DNA from: Frigidibacter sp. ROC022
GTDB taxonomy: Bacteria; Pseudomonadota; Alphaproteobacteria; Rhodobacterales; Rhodobacteraceae
DNA length: 64,000 bases
Assembly (NCBI RefSeq): GCF_024723735.1
Contig: NZ_JANQDU010000002.1
Span: 124,001-188,000 of the forward strand
Reading direction: 5' to 3'
The notes under the pieces were generated by a model. It did no database searches. It was not told where the DNA came from and saw only the letters and a list, made by a program, of their open reading frames with translations. A program made the position numbers and the translations under genes. How positions within the stretch are numbered: position 1 is the stretch's first letter; every line of letters begins with the position of its first letter. Shown piece by piece: positions 51,442 to 60,461 of the stretch.

Positions 51442-51461
51442 AATCCGCTTGTTCGCGGATT
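51442..51461. promoter_or_regulatory. Palindromic operator AATCCGC-N6-GCGGATT
   Basis: A perfect 7-bp inverted repeat with a 6-bp centre lies between the divergent XRE and DUF6361 units, directly upstream of a minus-strand TTGACA (51443-51438). Its size fits a dimeric XRE repressor. Confidence 0.65.
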
Positions 51462-51515
51462 TGCGAGTTGTTATTCCTTATCCACAAGGGGATCAACAGT
51501 GAAGGAGACCAGCCC

Positions 51516-51599
51516 ATGCGGAAGCGGCCGCACATGATGCAGGCAGTTAAACGTGCGACTGGTCCTTCACGGAACGGGCACAAGCCACGAAAAGCCTGA
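51516..51599 (+). CDS. 27-residue basic leader ORF before the DUF6361 operon
   Basis: ATG at 51516, stop TGA at 51599, 4 bp before the DUF6361 start. A strong ribosome site (AAGGAGA) precedes it. The peptide is very basic (K-R-P-H-M-M-Q-A-V-K-R, N-G-H-K-P-R-K). The ribosome site lies inside GTGAAGGAGACCAG (51499-51512), which is complementary, with one bulge, to CTGGTCCTTCAC (51559-51570) inside the ORF. Translation of the leader would open this stem, so it may control the downstream genes. Confidence 0.5.
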   Translation: MRKRPHMMQAVKRATGPSRNGHKPRKA

Positions 51600-51603
51600 A
51601 CAA

Positions 51604-52782
51604 ATGTCGTCGCTTGCTTGGATAGACTTTGATGAAGCAGAGCGTCAGCGGTCACAGCGCATCATGGCGCTGTTCCAAGAGCGCGAGACCCGCGATGAGC
51701 TGGGGCTTGGCGCGATCCGGGACTCCATCGCCGATCACCTCTTCCCTGGCACGAGCACGATCCAGACGCGGCTGCGGTACATGCTGTTCATTCCGTGGCT
51801 CTATCGGGATCTGGAAAAGCGCGACGTTCCCGAAGCGCAGTTGCGCACTCAGGCGCGCGAAGCGGAGATCCGGCTCGCCGACGCCTTGAAAGCTGGCGGG
51901 GAGTCCAACGGCATCATCGGCCGCGATGCCGGGCCGCGTCTCCAGCGGCTTCCGAGTTCGGTTTATTGGGCCGGGCTCGGCGCATGGGGGATCCGGGTTT
52001 TCCCCGGTTCCCTTGACAGCCTATTCGTCGCGTTGCGCCGTCGAGGCCGTTCGCACGTCACATCGAGCAATGAAGAAGTCATGGCCGGCGCCCAGGCGCC
52101 CACCGTCTGGAATCCAGCCTTGCCGCAGATGCCAAGCGACCTGCTCGATCGCGCCGTCTTCCACCTGACCGCTGAGGAGGCGCAGTTTCTCATCGACCGG
52201 CTGGTCGCCAGTCAACCGAGCTCACTGCTCACGATGCTGGCGCGCGAAGGCATTGACGCCGACTGCGACCAGATCTGGACGCATCCTCATCTGGCGGCGT
52301 TTCCGGTCGCCGCTCGGCGCCTCGTCCAACATGGGGAAATCTTCTCCCATCTGATGCACGGTGCGGCTCTGCTCTACAACCTCGCGCTCAGCGAGCTGCG
52401 CCAGCGCGATGATTGGATCGACACCTATCGCGAGCGGCTTGAAGCCTGGAGCGACGAACTCGATCTCGGCGCCGTCCGTGCGTGGTCGCTCGATGATTTC
52501 TGGAACGTGGTGGAGCATCCGGCGCACGCCGTCCGACCAGCCGCAAAGCGCTTTGTGACCGAGTGGCGAGAACTGGTTCTAGCGGGGACAGAGCAAGTGG
52601 TTTCGTCGCCCGCGGGGCGACAGCTTGTCGAAGAGCGTGAACGCCGGCTCAAGACCAGCCAGTCCCGCTACGCCAATCATGCCGTGCGCGACCGCTGGAC
52701 CGGTGCATCGGGCGCAGAACGCCTCAGCTTCCGCTGGGCGCAGGCCAAATCCCATCTCCGGGATCTCGCGAATGCTGAATAG
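51604..52782 (+). CDS. DUF6361 family protein, first gene of PLD/helicase module
   Basis: 392 residues from the ATG at 51604. The sequence S-L-A-W-I-D-F-D-E-A-E-R-Q-R-S-Q-R-I-M-A-L-F, R-D-E-L-G-L-G-A-I-R-D-S-I-A-D-H-L-F-P-G-T-S-T-I-Q-T-R and M-L-F-I-P-W-L-Y is DUF6361, a soluble helical family of unknown role. It overlaps the next gene by 11 bp, so the three proteins are made together. In this setting it may be a sensor or structural partner of the helicase. Function inferred from neighbours only. Confidence 0.85.
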   Translation: MSSLAWIDFDEAERQRSQRIMALFQERETRDELGLGAIRDSIADHLFPGTSTIQTRLRYMLFIPWLYRDLEKRDVPEAQLRTQAREAEIRLADALKAGGESNGIIGRDAGPRLQRLPSSVYWAGLGAWGIRVFPGSLDSLFVALRRRGRSHVTSSNEEVMAGAQAPTVWNPALPQMPSDLLDRAVFHLTAEEAQFLIDRLVASQPSSLLTMLAREGIDADCDQIWTHPHLAAFPVAARRLVQHGEIFSHLMHGAALLYNLALSELRQRDDWIDTYRERLEAWSDELDLGAVRAWSLDDFWNVVEHPAHAVRPAAKRFVTEWRELVLAGTEQVVSSPAGRQLVEERERRLKTSQSRYANHAVRDRWTGASGAERLSFRWAQAKSHLRDLANAE

Positions 52783-54628
52783 GCGCAGCCTCGATCCCGA
52801 GCAGCGAACACTATACGGCGCCAATCTTCAGCCGCCCGCAGGCTATGTCTTCGACGTGGCGGTCGCCACGACCTTCTCGCTCGACTTCGAGACCGCGCTC
52901 GCGGTGCCGGTAAGTCTGGCGCTATTTGCAGCGGAAAATCGCGACGACATACTTTCTCACCCCTTGGCGCTGCTGGAGGGTGCCGAGCGCATCGCGGGCC
53001 GGCTCGTCGTCTTCACCGACGCGGGCCACATCCAGGCGAGTGCCCGACCGCACTCCCGCCTTTGCTCGCTGCTCGAACGCATCGTGGTCGAGGTGGCAGC
53101 ACCCAAAGGCGGAGCCTTCCATCCCAAGATGTGGGCGCTTCGTTTCACACCGCTAAGACCCGAAGACCCAGCGCGCGTTCGCCTACTCATCCTATCTCGG
53201 AACCTGACACGTGATCGTTCTTGGGATCTTGCGGCCACCCTCGACGGCGTGGTCACCAAGCAGCCCAAAGCCATCAACCGCCCGATCGCCGAATTTCTCC
53301 GTCAGCTTCCCGGCATCACGACCGCAGGCGCTCCCGAGGGCACGAATACACTCGTCGATGAACTCGCCGCAGACATCCGGCGCGCCGAATGGACTCTGCC
53401 CGAGCCGTTCCAGAGCGTCTCCTTCTCGGTCAACGGACTCGGCGGGAAGCCTTGGCGCCCGGAACCCTGCGCGCGGCTGGGCGTGGTTTCACCCTTCTGC
53501 GATGATCAGACCCTGTCGATGCTCGGCGGCCTGACCAGCGCCGGAAAACCCATCTTCATCGGGCGGTCCGACGAACTCGCACAAGTCTCAGATGTCACGC
53601 TGGATGGCTTTGCCCGCGTTGCCGTACTCGATGAAATGGCGACCACGGAAGATGGCGAGGAGGAGGATGCCACGGCCTTGCAAGGGCTTCACGCCAAGGC
53701 GTTCATCGCCGAGCGCGGCTGGGACACCGCGATCACTATCGGTTCGGGAAACGCCACGCGGCCAGCGCTGCTGACCGGCAAGAATGTAGAGATCTTCGCC
53801 ACCCTGACGGGAAAGCGCTCGCGGGTCGGAAGCATCGAGGAAATCCTTGGCGAGAAGGGGTTTGGCAGGCTGACGCGGCCTTTCATCCGCAACGAGATGA
53901 GTGCAGCCGATGCGGCGCAACGGGCAGCCGAGGCGCGCTTGGAATTGGCGCGGCGCGAGATATGCCGAACGGGCCTCAAGCTCCGTTGCGAGCGTGGCGA
54001 GCCAACCGATGAAGGCGCTTCGACGTGGCGGGTCTGGCTTGTACCACCCGAACCGATGCCGCTTGCTGGGATTGGCGCTTTGCGCGTTTGGCCAATCACA
54101 CGGGGCGAAGGGCATGCGCACTCCGTGCTAGAGCTGCTTCGGCAAGGACAGCCGGCTGACCTTGGCACGATGCCGTTGGTCGACCTCACCCGATTCCTCG
54201 CCTGTTATCTGACGGACGAGAAGGAAAATCTCTCTATCCTGTTCAGCACTGGGCTCATGATGGATGGGCTCCCCGCAGAGCGCCACGCCGCCATCCTTCG
54301 CTGGGTCATCGATAGCAGGGACGCATTCTTTCGCTACCTGCGGCTGCTACTCTCCGAGTTGGGAGATCCCTTCACCGCCGCCCTTGCGGCGCAAGACGGG
54401 TCAGGTCAGGGCGCCTGGCGCTCGGCAAGCGACGACGCTCCGATCCTCGAGGAGATGGTTCGGGCCTTCTGCCGGGGCGGCGACCAGCTCCGCGCCATCG
54501 AACGGCTGATCGCGCGCCTTGAAACGGGCGACAGCGTTGATACCGATCCGATTCCCGCCGAGTTCCGCGCGCTTTGGAACACCTTCCGAATTGCGCTCGC
54601 CACGCAGGACGCCGCGCATGCCAAATGA
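52772..54628 (+). CDS. Phospholipase D-superfamily protein with two HKD motifs
   Basis: 618 residues. Two HxK...N sites: F-H-P-K-M-W (His117, Lys119) with L-S-R-N-L-T-R-D, and L-H-A-K-A-F (His307, Lys309) with G-S-G-N-A-T-R-P-A-L. These form the two halves of a PLD active site, as in PLD nucleases such as those of helicase-linked restriction systems. No signal peptide, so a cytoplasmic nuclease is more likely than a lipase. The start overlaps DUF6361 and the end overlaps the helicase gene by 11 bp. Confidence 0.88.
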   Translation: MLNRRSLDPEQRTLYGANLQPPAGYVFDVAVATTFSLDFETALAVPVSLALFAAENRDDILSHPLALLEGAERIAGRLVVFTDAGHIQASARPHSRLCSLLERIVVEVAAPKGGAFHPKMWALRFTPLRPEDPARVRLLILSRNLTRDRSWDLAATLDGVVTKQPKAINRPIAEFLRQLPGITTAGAPEGTNTLVDELAADIRRAEWTLPEPFQSVSFSVNGLGGKPWRPEPCARLGVVSPFCDDQTLSMLGGLTSAGKPIFIGRSDELAQVSDVTLDGFARVAVLDEMATTEDGEEEDATALQGLHAKAFIAERGWDTAITIGSGNATRPALLTGKNVEIFATLTGKRSRVGSIEEILGEKGFGRLTRPFIRNEMSAADAAQRAAEARLELARREICRTGLKLRCERGEPTDEGASTWRVWLVPPEPMPLAGIGALRVWPITRGEGHAHSVLELLRQGQPADLGTMPLVDLTRFLACYLTDEKENLSILFSTGLMMDGLPAERHAAILRWVIDSRDAFFRYLRLLLSELGDPFTAALAAQDGSGQGAWRSASDDAPILEEMVRAFCRGGDQLRAIERLIARLETGDSVDTDPIPAEFRALWNTFRIALATQDAAHAK

Positions 54629-57600
54629 ACGGTTCCGCGCCGACGCGGCGCTCGCTCCCCTCAAGGTCTTTCAGCGGCGCACCGTCGATTATGTCTTCGA
54701 TCGGCTCTACGGCCAGGACGATCCTGTCCGCCAGTTTTTGGTCGCCGACGAAGTTGGCCTCGGAAAGACGATGGTGGCGCGCGGGGTCATCGCTCGCATG
54801 ATCGAGCACCTCTGGGACAGCACCAAACGGATCGACATCCTCTACATCTGCTCGAACCAGGCAATCGCCGCCCAGAACCTAAACAGGTTGAACGTCCTCG
54901 GGCGGCGCGAGCTCGCCCTGCCGACCCGCATGACTCTCGTTCCTCTGCAACTGCGCGGTCAGGTGGGTCTCGATGCCAACAAGGTGAACTTCATCAGTCT
55001 GACGCCGGGCACGACATTCGATCTGCGCTCATCAACGGGAGTTGCGCAGGAACGCGCCCTGCTGTGCCATCTCCTGCGCGATCTCGTTGCGCGCCCACGG
55101 GGCCTACACAACCTGCTGCAGGTCACGGCCGGCGTGGACGGCTGGAACCGCGCAGTGCGGGATCTCACCCTCGAAGGGGTCGACAAGCGAATAATCGATC
55201 GCTTCCGCCGCGACGTTCAGGCAGATCACAATCTCTTCGAGGAACTTGAGCGGGTCTGCGAACTCTTCCCGCGGCGCCGGGACGTCTATCCCCCGGAGAT
55301 CACACAGCCCCGCAACAGCTTGGTCGCACGGCTCCGCGCAAAGCTGTCCCACGCCTGCGTGGATGCACTGCAACCCGACCTGATCATCATGGACGAGTTT
55401 CAGCGGTTTCGGGACCTACTGCACGGCGACAACGACGCAGCGATCCTCGCGCGAGAGCTGTTCGACTACTCGGGCAGCGATGGGCACGCAGCCCGCACAT
55501 TGCTGCTTTCCGCCACGCCCTACCGAATGCTCACACTCAACGGCGACGAGCCTGACGAAGGCGACCATTACCAGGACTTCCTTGAGACCGTTAGTTTCCT
55601 CTATGGCCGGGAAAAAGGACCGCGGGTAGCGGTGACGCTTGCACGCGAAATGCGCGACTTCCGCAGGCTCCTTCATGCCCTGCCACAATCTCACGCGCCA
55701 GCGGTCGCGAGCCGCGAGGCCATTGAAAGGCGCCTTCGGCAGGTGATCGCCCGAACCGAGCGGGTGGCGTCCACAGTCGATCGCGACTCAATGATAAGTG
55801 AGCCGGCCATCAGCGTCTCGGTCGCGCCCGCCGATCTCGCGCAGGCATCCGCCGTTTCCCAAGTGGCGCGCATACTCGATGCTCCGGAAATCATCGAGTA
55901 CTGGAAGTCTTCACCGTACCTGCTCAACTTTATGCGTCACTACAGTCTGAAACGGCTGCTTGAAAACCAGGTTGAAGCTCCTTCGCCCGCGCTCCGCTCC
56001 GCAATCCAGTCAGCGCGCGCGACCATGCTAGATCACGACGCCATCGACGGCTACGCGCCTCTGGACCCGGCCAATGGTCGCATGCGTGCGATCATGGACG
56101 ACATCTTCGGCCAGAACCTTGAACAGAATCTCTGGATACCCGCTGCTATGCCGTATTACGGCGACCCACGTTCCGGCGCGCCGTTGACCAAGGCGCTGTT
56201 GTTCTCCTCTTGGTCTATGGTGCCGGACGCGATTGCAGCACTGCTGTCCTACGAGGCCGAACGGCGCATGGGCGTCGGCGAATCCGGTCGGCGCTATTTT
56301 GAACAGCATCGCCTGCGCCCGTTGCAGTTTCGGCACGACCACGGTCGGCTTGCAGGTCTGCGCGCCCTGCTGCTGATCTATCCATCACCGAAGCTGGCGG
56401 AACTGGCTGATCCGCTGATGGTGTTCCGCGAAACCGAGACACTCTTGTCGCAGGAGGGGATGCGCGCCGCGATAAGCGACCGCCTCAAGCCCGTCCTCGA
56501 TGTTCTGAACGAACAAGTCGAAGCGCTGCACGATACCGGCAGCGCGGAGTGGGCCGCTCCCGCAGTGATCGATGACCTCCTTGGCGCACGGTCCAGCGCA
56601 TGGCTGGAGAGTCCCGCAGGCATGCGCGCCCTGGCAAACGAGGACGCTTATCAGGATCATGTTCGTGAACTAGCGGCCGCGGTGACGACGCGCGACGTTG
56701 GCGCTTTGCCCGCTGATCTTTCGGATCTGCTTGTCGACGTCGCACTGGGTAGTCCGGCGGTCTGCGCGCTTCGCGCCCTCAAGCGGATCGCCCCCGAACT
56801 GGCTTGGGACGATCCATGCCTGCTCAGCGCTGCCGCTGAAGTCGCGTGGTCATTCCGGACGTTGTTCAATCAGCATGACGCGGTCGCTTTGCTTCGACGG
56901 GATACAGACGACCACTACTGGCGGCGCGTTCTGGTCTATGGGGCCCAGCACAATCTTCAGGCCGTCCTCGACGAATACGCCCACTACCTCGTCGACGCAG
57001 AAGGCCTCGGGACCAGTCCAGCCAAAGAACGAGCAACCGGGGTCGCTCATGCGATGGCCCATGCCCTCGCCATTCGCCCTTCGCAAATCGACGTCGATGA
57101 TGTGCATGTCGACGGCGAGTCCCTCTCCATCAGCAAGTTCCAGATGCGCGGACGCTTTGCGATGCGGCTCGCCGACTACAAAGATGAGGATGGCGCCGTT
57201 GCACGGCTCGGAGGCGTCCGCGAAGCGTTTAACTCACCGTTTCGACCGTTTGTTCTCGCAACGACCTCGGTCGGACAGGAGGGGCTGGATTTTCATCCCT
57301 ATTGCTATCGCGTCTACCATTGGAACTTGCCGAGCAACCCGGTGGATCTCGAACAGCGTGAAGGCCGCGTCCACCGGTTCAAGAGCCACGCAGTACGCCT
57401 CAACCTTGCCGAACGGCAGGCCGACGCAATCAGGGGCGGCGGGCGGTCTCCTGACGATCCGTGGAGACTGATGTTCGAACGCGCCCGAGCCGAGGCGCCA
57501 GTAGACACCGATCTCATCCCCTATTGGATCTATGAGGGCTCAGTGAAGGTCGAACGGCGCGTGCCGATGTTGCCGTTCAGCCGGGAGGTAACCCGCTTGG

Positions 57601-57770
57601 CTTGGCTCAAGCGCAGCCTGACAGTGTATCGCCTGGCCTTCGGCCAGCCCCGTCAGGATGATCTTCTAGAGTATCTGCAGAATCTCGTGGGTGGTGGTAT
57701 GGATGGCTCGATGCTCGGTGACCTGCAAATTCGCCTCGAGCCGAGACCAGCTATTGTGTCGGATTCATAG
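54618..57770 (+). CDS. Large SF2 (SNF2-like) helicase of the PLD/DUF6361 module
   Basis: 1050 residues. Q-motif region L-K-V-F-Q-R-R-T-V, Walker A D-E-V-G-L-G-K-T (44-51), motif II M-D-E-F-Q-R-F (DEFQ in place of DEAH, about 259), motif III L-L-S-A-T-P-Y-R (about 296), a long helical insertion, and motifs V-VI near residue 890-930 (V-G-Q-E-G-L-D-F, Q-R-E-G-R-V-H-R-F). It is likely an ATP-driven DNA translocase that directs the PLD nuclease. Last gene of the element before attR; intact. Confidence 0.9.
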   Translation: MPNERFRADAALAPLKVFQRRTVDYVFDRLYGQDDPVRQFLVADEVGLGKTMVARGVIARMIEHLWDSTKRIDILYICSNQAIAAQNLNRLNVLGRRELALPTRMTLVPLQLRGQVGLDANKVNFISLTPGTTFDLRSSTGVAQERALLCHLLRDLVARPRGLHNLLQVTAGVDGWNRAVRDLTLEGVDKRIIDRFRRDVQADHNLFEELERVCELFPRRRDVYPPEITQPRNSLVARLRAKLSHACVDALQPDLIIMDEFQRFRDLLHGDNDAAILARELFDYSGSDGHAARTLLLSATPYRMLTLNGDEPDEGDHYQDFLETVSFLYGREKGPRVAVTLAREMRDFRRLLHALPQSHAPAVASREAIERRLRQVIARTERVASTVDRDSMISEPAISVSVAPADLAQASAVSQVARILDAPEIIEYWKSSPYLLNFMRHYSLKRLLENQVEAPSPALRSAIQSARATMLDHDAIDGYAPLDPANGRMRAIMDDIFGQNLEQNLWIPAAMPYYGDPRSGAPLTKALLFSSWSMVPDAIAALLSYEAERRMGVGESGRRYFEQHRLRPLQFRHDHGRLAGLRALLLIYPSPKLAELADPLMVFRETETLLSQEGMRAAISDRLKPVLDVLNEQVEALHDTGSAEWAAPAVIDDLLGARSSAWLESPAGMRALANEDAYQDHVRELAAAVTTRDVGALPADLSDLLVDVALGSPAVCALRALKRIAPELAWDDPCLLSAAAEVAWSFRTLFNQHDAVALLRRDTDDHYWRRVLVYGAQHNLQAVLDEYAHYLVDAEGLGTSPAKERATGVAHAMAHALAIRPSQIDVDDVHVDGESLSISKFQMRGRFAMRLADYKDEDGAVARLGGVREAFNSPFRPFVLATTSVGQEGLDFHPYCYRVYHWNLPSNPVDLEQREGRVHRFKSHAVRLNLAERQADAIRGGGRSPDDPWRLMFERARAEAPVDTDLIPYWIYEGSVKVERRVPMLPFSREVTRLAWLKRSLTVYRLAFGQPRQDDLLEYLQNLVGGGMDGSMLGDLQIRLEPRPAIVSDS

Positions 57771-57804
57771 ATTACGCAGCGATATGAAGGACTTCGCCCC
57801 CTCT

Positions 57805-57823
57805 TGCTTCCACAGTGCTTCCA
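57805..57823. repeat. Paired TGCTTCCA octamers, candidate integrase arm sites (right)
   Basis: TGCTTCCA at 57805-57812 and 57816-57823, 11 bp apart, about 65 bp inside attR. It matches the pair at 758-776. Confidence 0.6.
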
Positions 57824-57839
57824 CGCGCGTTGGAAACGC

Positions 57840-57865
57840 AAACGCCGCCCCGGAGGGCGGCGTTT
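57840..57865. terminator. Strong hairpin terminator between helicase gene and tRNA
   Basis: AAACGCCGCCC-TCCG-type loop-GGGCGGCGTTT: an 11-bp perfect stem with a 4-base loop. It could end the helicase operon (plus) and the tRNA transcript (minus); T-rich bases follow on both sides. It lies on the element side of attR, so the element supplies a new terminator for the tRNA. Confidence 0.75.
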
Positions 57866-57887
57866 AAGCGTTTGATAACGCGAAGAG

Positions 57888-57967
<80 letters not shown>

Positions 57968-58129
57968 CCAAGGATTGCGCTTCTAGGCCGAGTCGCCGGG
58001 GACCGCAAGGGGGTTCAAAGGGAAACTTTGCAAGCTTTTGTGACAGGCCGATGTCGGCCGAAACATTTGCACTCGACCGTGGCACGGGATAACCAAGGAA
58101 AAGACTCGGAAAATACGGACGGAGACGCC

Positions 58130-59440
58130 ATGCCAACCTTCGGGACTCGCCCGCCGCGCCTGGGGGTCAGGAGCCTCGGCTGCCTGGCCGGGGTCGGGCT
58201 GGGTCTGCTGGCGCTGCCGACCGCCGGGCCGGCCGAGCAGGCGGTGCCGGAGGGCGCCGGGGATGGTGCGGCGCAGCTCGAGTTTCTGGCCGGCAAGGCC
58301 CTGTTCGACAAGCTCTGGGTCTCCTCGCCCTCTTCCACCCTGGTCTCGGACGGGCTGGGACCGCTCTACAATGCCCGCTCCTGCGCGGCCTGCCATCCGG
58401 GCGGCGGCGGGGCCGGGCTGCCCGGGGCCGGAGAGCCGAGCGTCGGGCTGGTGGTGCAGATTTCGGTGTCCGGCCCGCAGGGTCCGGAACCCGACCCGGT
58501 CTATGGCCGCCAGATCCAGACCCGCGGCATCGCCGGCCACGCCGCCGAAGCGGCGGTCCGGCTCGACTGGACCGAGCATGAGGTGGCGCTGTCGGGCGGC
58601 GAGACGGCCCGCCTGCGACAGCCGGAACCGAGCCTGACCGATGTCGCCTATGGCGCCCCCGCGCCCGGGCTGATGCTCTCGCCCCGGCTGGCGCCCCGGC
58701 TGCGCGGCCTGGGCCTGATCGACCGGCTGCCCGATGCCGCGATCCTGGCGGCGGAAGACCCCGAGGACCGCGACGGCGACGGCATCTCGGGCCGGGCCAA
58801 CCGCGACGGCGCCGGACGGCCGGGACGCTTCGGCTGGAAGGCCAGCCAGCCCGACTTGCGGCACCAGGCCGCCGCCGCATTCGCCGATGACATCGGCCTG
58901 GGCTCGCCGCTGCGGCCCGGTGGCTGGGGTGACTGCACCGCGGCGCAAGCCGCCTGTCGGGCGGCGCCGGACGGGGCCGGGCCGGATGGCGCCGAGGTGA
59001 CCGACCAGATGCTCGACCTGGTCAGCCTCTATACCCGAAACCTCGCCGCGCCGGTCCCGGCCGGGTCTCCCGATCCGCGGGGCGCCGAACTGTTCGAGAC
59101 CGTCGGATGCGCGCTGTGCCACAGGCCCCGGCTGGGCGATGCCCCCGATGCCCCTGCCGCCTATTCCGACTTCCTGCTGCATGACATGGGTCCGGGCCTG
59201 GCCGATCACCGCCCGCAGGGCGACGCGACCGGGCAGGAGTGGCGGACCGCGCCTCTATGGGGTATGTCTGCCCGCGGACCCGACGGCCACCCAGCACCCC
59301 TCCTGCATGACGGCAGGGCCAGGTCGCCGCTCGAGGCAATTCTTTGGCATGATGGGGAGGCGCGACCGATGCGCGATCGGGTGGTGGAGATGCCGCCAAA
59401 GGATCGGGCGGCGCTGATCCGATATCTGGAGTCACTCTGA
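58130..59440 (+). CDS. Di-haem oxidoreductase, DUF1111 family (c-type cytochrome)
   Basis: 436 residues from the ATG at 58130, with GGAG upstream. A signal-like hydrophobic segment (L-A-G-V-G-L-G-L-L-A-L-P) directs it to the periplasm. Haem motifs C-A-A-C-H (85-89) and C-A-L-C-H (327-331). The family is annotated as thiol oxidoreductase or MauG-like and usually sits with imelysins in iron-uptake-linked loci. First of three overlapping genes. Confidence 0.9.
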   Translation: MPTFGTRPPRLGVRSLGCLAGVGLGLLALPTAGPAEQAVPEGAGDGAAQLEFLAGKALFDKLWVSSPSSTLVSDGLGPLYNARSCAACHPGGGGAGLPGAGEPSVGLVVQISVSGPQGPEPDPVYGRQIQTRGIAGHAAEAAVRLDWTEHEVALSGGETARLRQPEPSLTDVAYGAPAPGLMLSPRLAPRLRGLGLIDRLPDAAILAAEDPEDRDGDGISGRANRDGAGRPGRFGWKASQPDLRHQAAAAFADDIGLGSPLRPGGWGDCTAAQAACRAAPDGAGPDGAEVTDQMLDLVSLYTRNLAAPVPAGSPDPRGAELFETVGCALCHRPRLGDAPDAPAAYSDFLLHDMGPGLADHRPQGDATGQEWRTAPLWGMSARGPDGHPAPLLHDGRARSPLEAILWHDGEARPMRDRVVEMPPKDRAALIRYLESL

Positions 59441-60459
59441 TGCGAAAATTCCTGTTCGGTTTGGTGCTTTGCCTGCCGCTTCCCGCCCTGGCCGACGCGC
59501 CCGGCGTGATCTCGGATGTGATCGACAACCACATCCTGCCGCGAATCGAGACCCTTGCCGATACCGGCGCGGCGCTGGACGCCGCGGCGCAGGCCGATTG
59601 CCGTGCCGACAGTGCCGGATTGCGCAGCGCCTATCAGACCGCCTTCGACGCCTGGACCTCGGCCAGCCACCTGCGCTTCGGTCCGACCGAGACCGGCAAC
59701 CGCGCCTTTGCCCTGGCCTTCTGGCCCGACAGCCGCGGCATGGGGCCGAAGGCGTTGCGCGGGATGATCCTGGGCGAAGATCCGGTGGTGAACGATCCCG
59801 GGGCCTTCGCCAGCGCCTCGGTCGCGGTGCGCGGCTATTTCGCGCTGGACCTGCTGCTCTACGACCCCGGTTTCGCCGAGCTGGGCACCCCGGCCTATCG
59901 CTGCAGCCTGATCCGGGCGGTGAGCCATGACATTGCCGATCTGACCGGGGCGATCCGCGACGAATGGGGCGGCAGCTATGCCGACACGATGCGCAATGCC
60001 GGCGCGAACGAGACCTATCGCAGCACCGACGAAGCCCTGCAGGAGCTCTACAAGGCGCTTTACACCGGGCTCGAATTCACCGCCAACACGCGGCTCGGCC
60101 AGCCGCTGGGCACCTTCGACCGGCCGCGTCCGAAACGGGCCGAGGCCTGGCGCTCGGGCCGGTCGCTGCGCAATGTCGAACTGTCGCTGCAATCGCTGCG
60201 CGACCTGACGGCGCATCTGGCCGAGGATGCCGGCGACGATCCCGATCTGGCCTCGCAGATCGACTATGCCTTCGGCCGCGCCATCGACAGCGCCCGGGCG
60301 CTGGACGATCCGATCTTTGCCGGGGTAGCCGATCCGATGGCGCGGTTCCGGGTCGAGTCGCTGCAGCAGATGCTGTTCGCGATCCGCAACGCGGTGCGTG
60401 GCGAGCTGGGCCCGGCGCTCGGCGTCTCGGAAGGGTTCTCGATCAACGACGGAGACTGA
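59440..60459 (+). CDS. Imelysin family periplasmic protein
   Basis: 339 residues with a signal peptide (M-R-K-F-L-F-G-L-V-L-C-L-P-L-P-A-L-A-D-A). The imelysin pattern is seen in A-Y-Q-T-A-F-D-A-W and G-A-N-E-T-Y-R-S-T-D-E-A; it lacks the classic G-x-H-x-x-E at the usual place. Imelysins are helical, iron-regulated periplasmic proteins. The start overlaps the cytochrome stop (TGATG). Confidence 0.9.
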   Translation: MRKFLFGLVLCLPLPALADAPGVISDVIDNHILPRIETLADTGAALDAAAQADCRADSAGLRSAYQTAFDAWTSASHLRFGPTETGNRAFALAFWPDSRGMGPKALRGMILGEDPVVNDPGAFASASVAVRGYFALDLLLYDPGFAELGTPAYRCSLIRAVSHDIADLTGAIRDEWGGSYADTMRNAGANETYRSTDEALQELYKALYTGLEFTANTRLGQPLGTFDRPRPKRAEAWRSGRSLRNVELSLQSLRDLTAHLAEDAGDDPDLASQIDYAFGRAIDSARALDDPIFAGVADPMARFRVESLQQMLFAIRNAVRGELGPALGVSEGFSINDGD

Positions 60460-60461
60460 CG

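Noticed and set aside
51604-57770. Assignment of the PLD/helicase operon to DISARM or to the Dpd 7-deazaguanine system
   Set aside because: No DUF1998 protein, DISARM methylase, TGT-like DpdA or other required genes are present nearby.
57841-57864. Attenuator or riboswitch for the helicase gene
   Set aside because: The stem lies after the stop codon and is better explained as a terminator.
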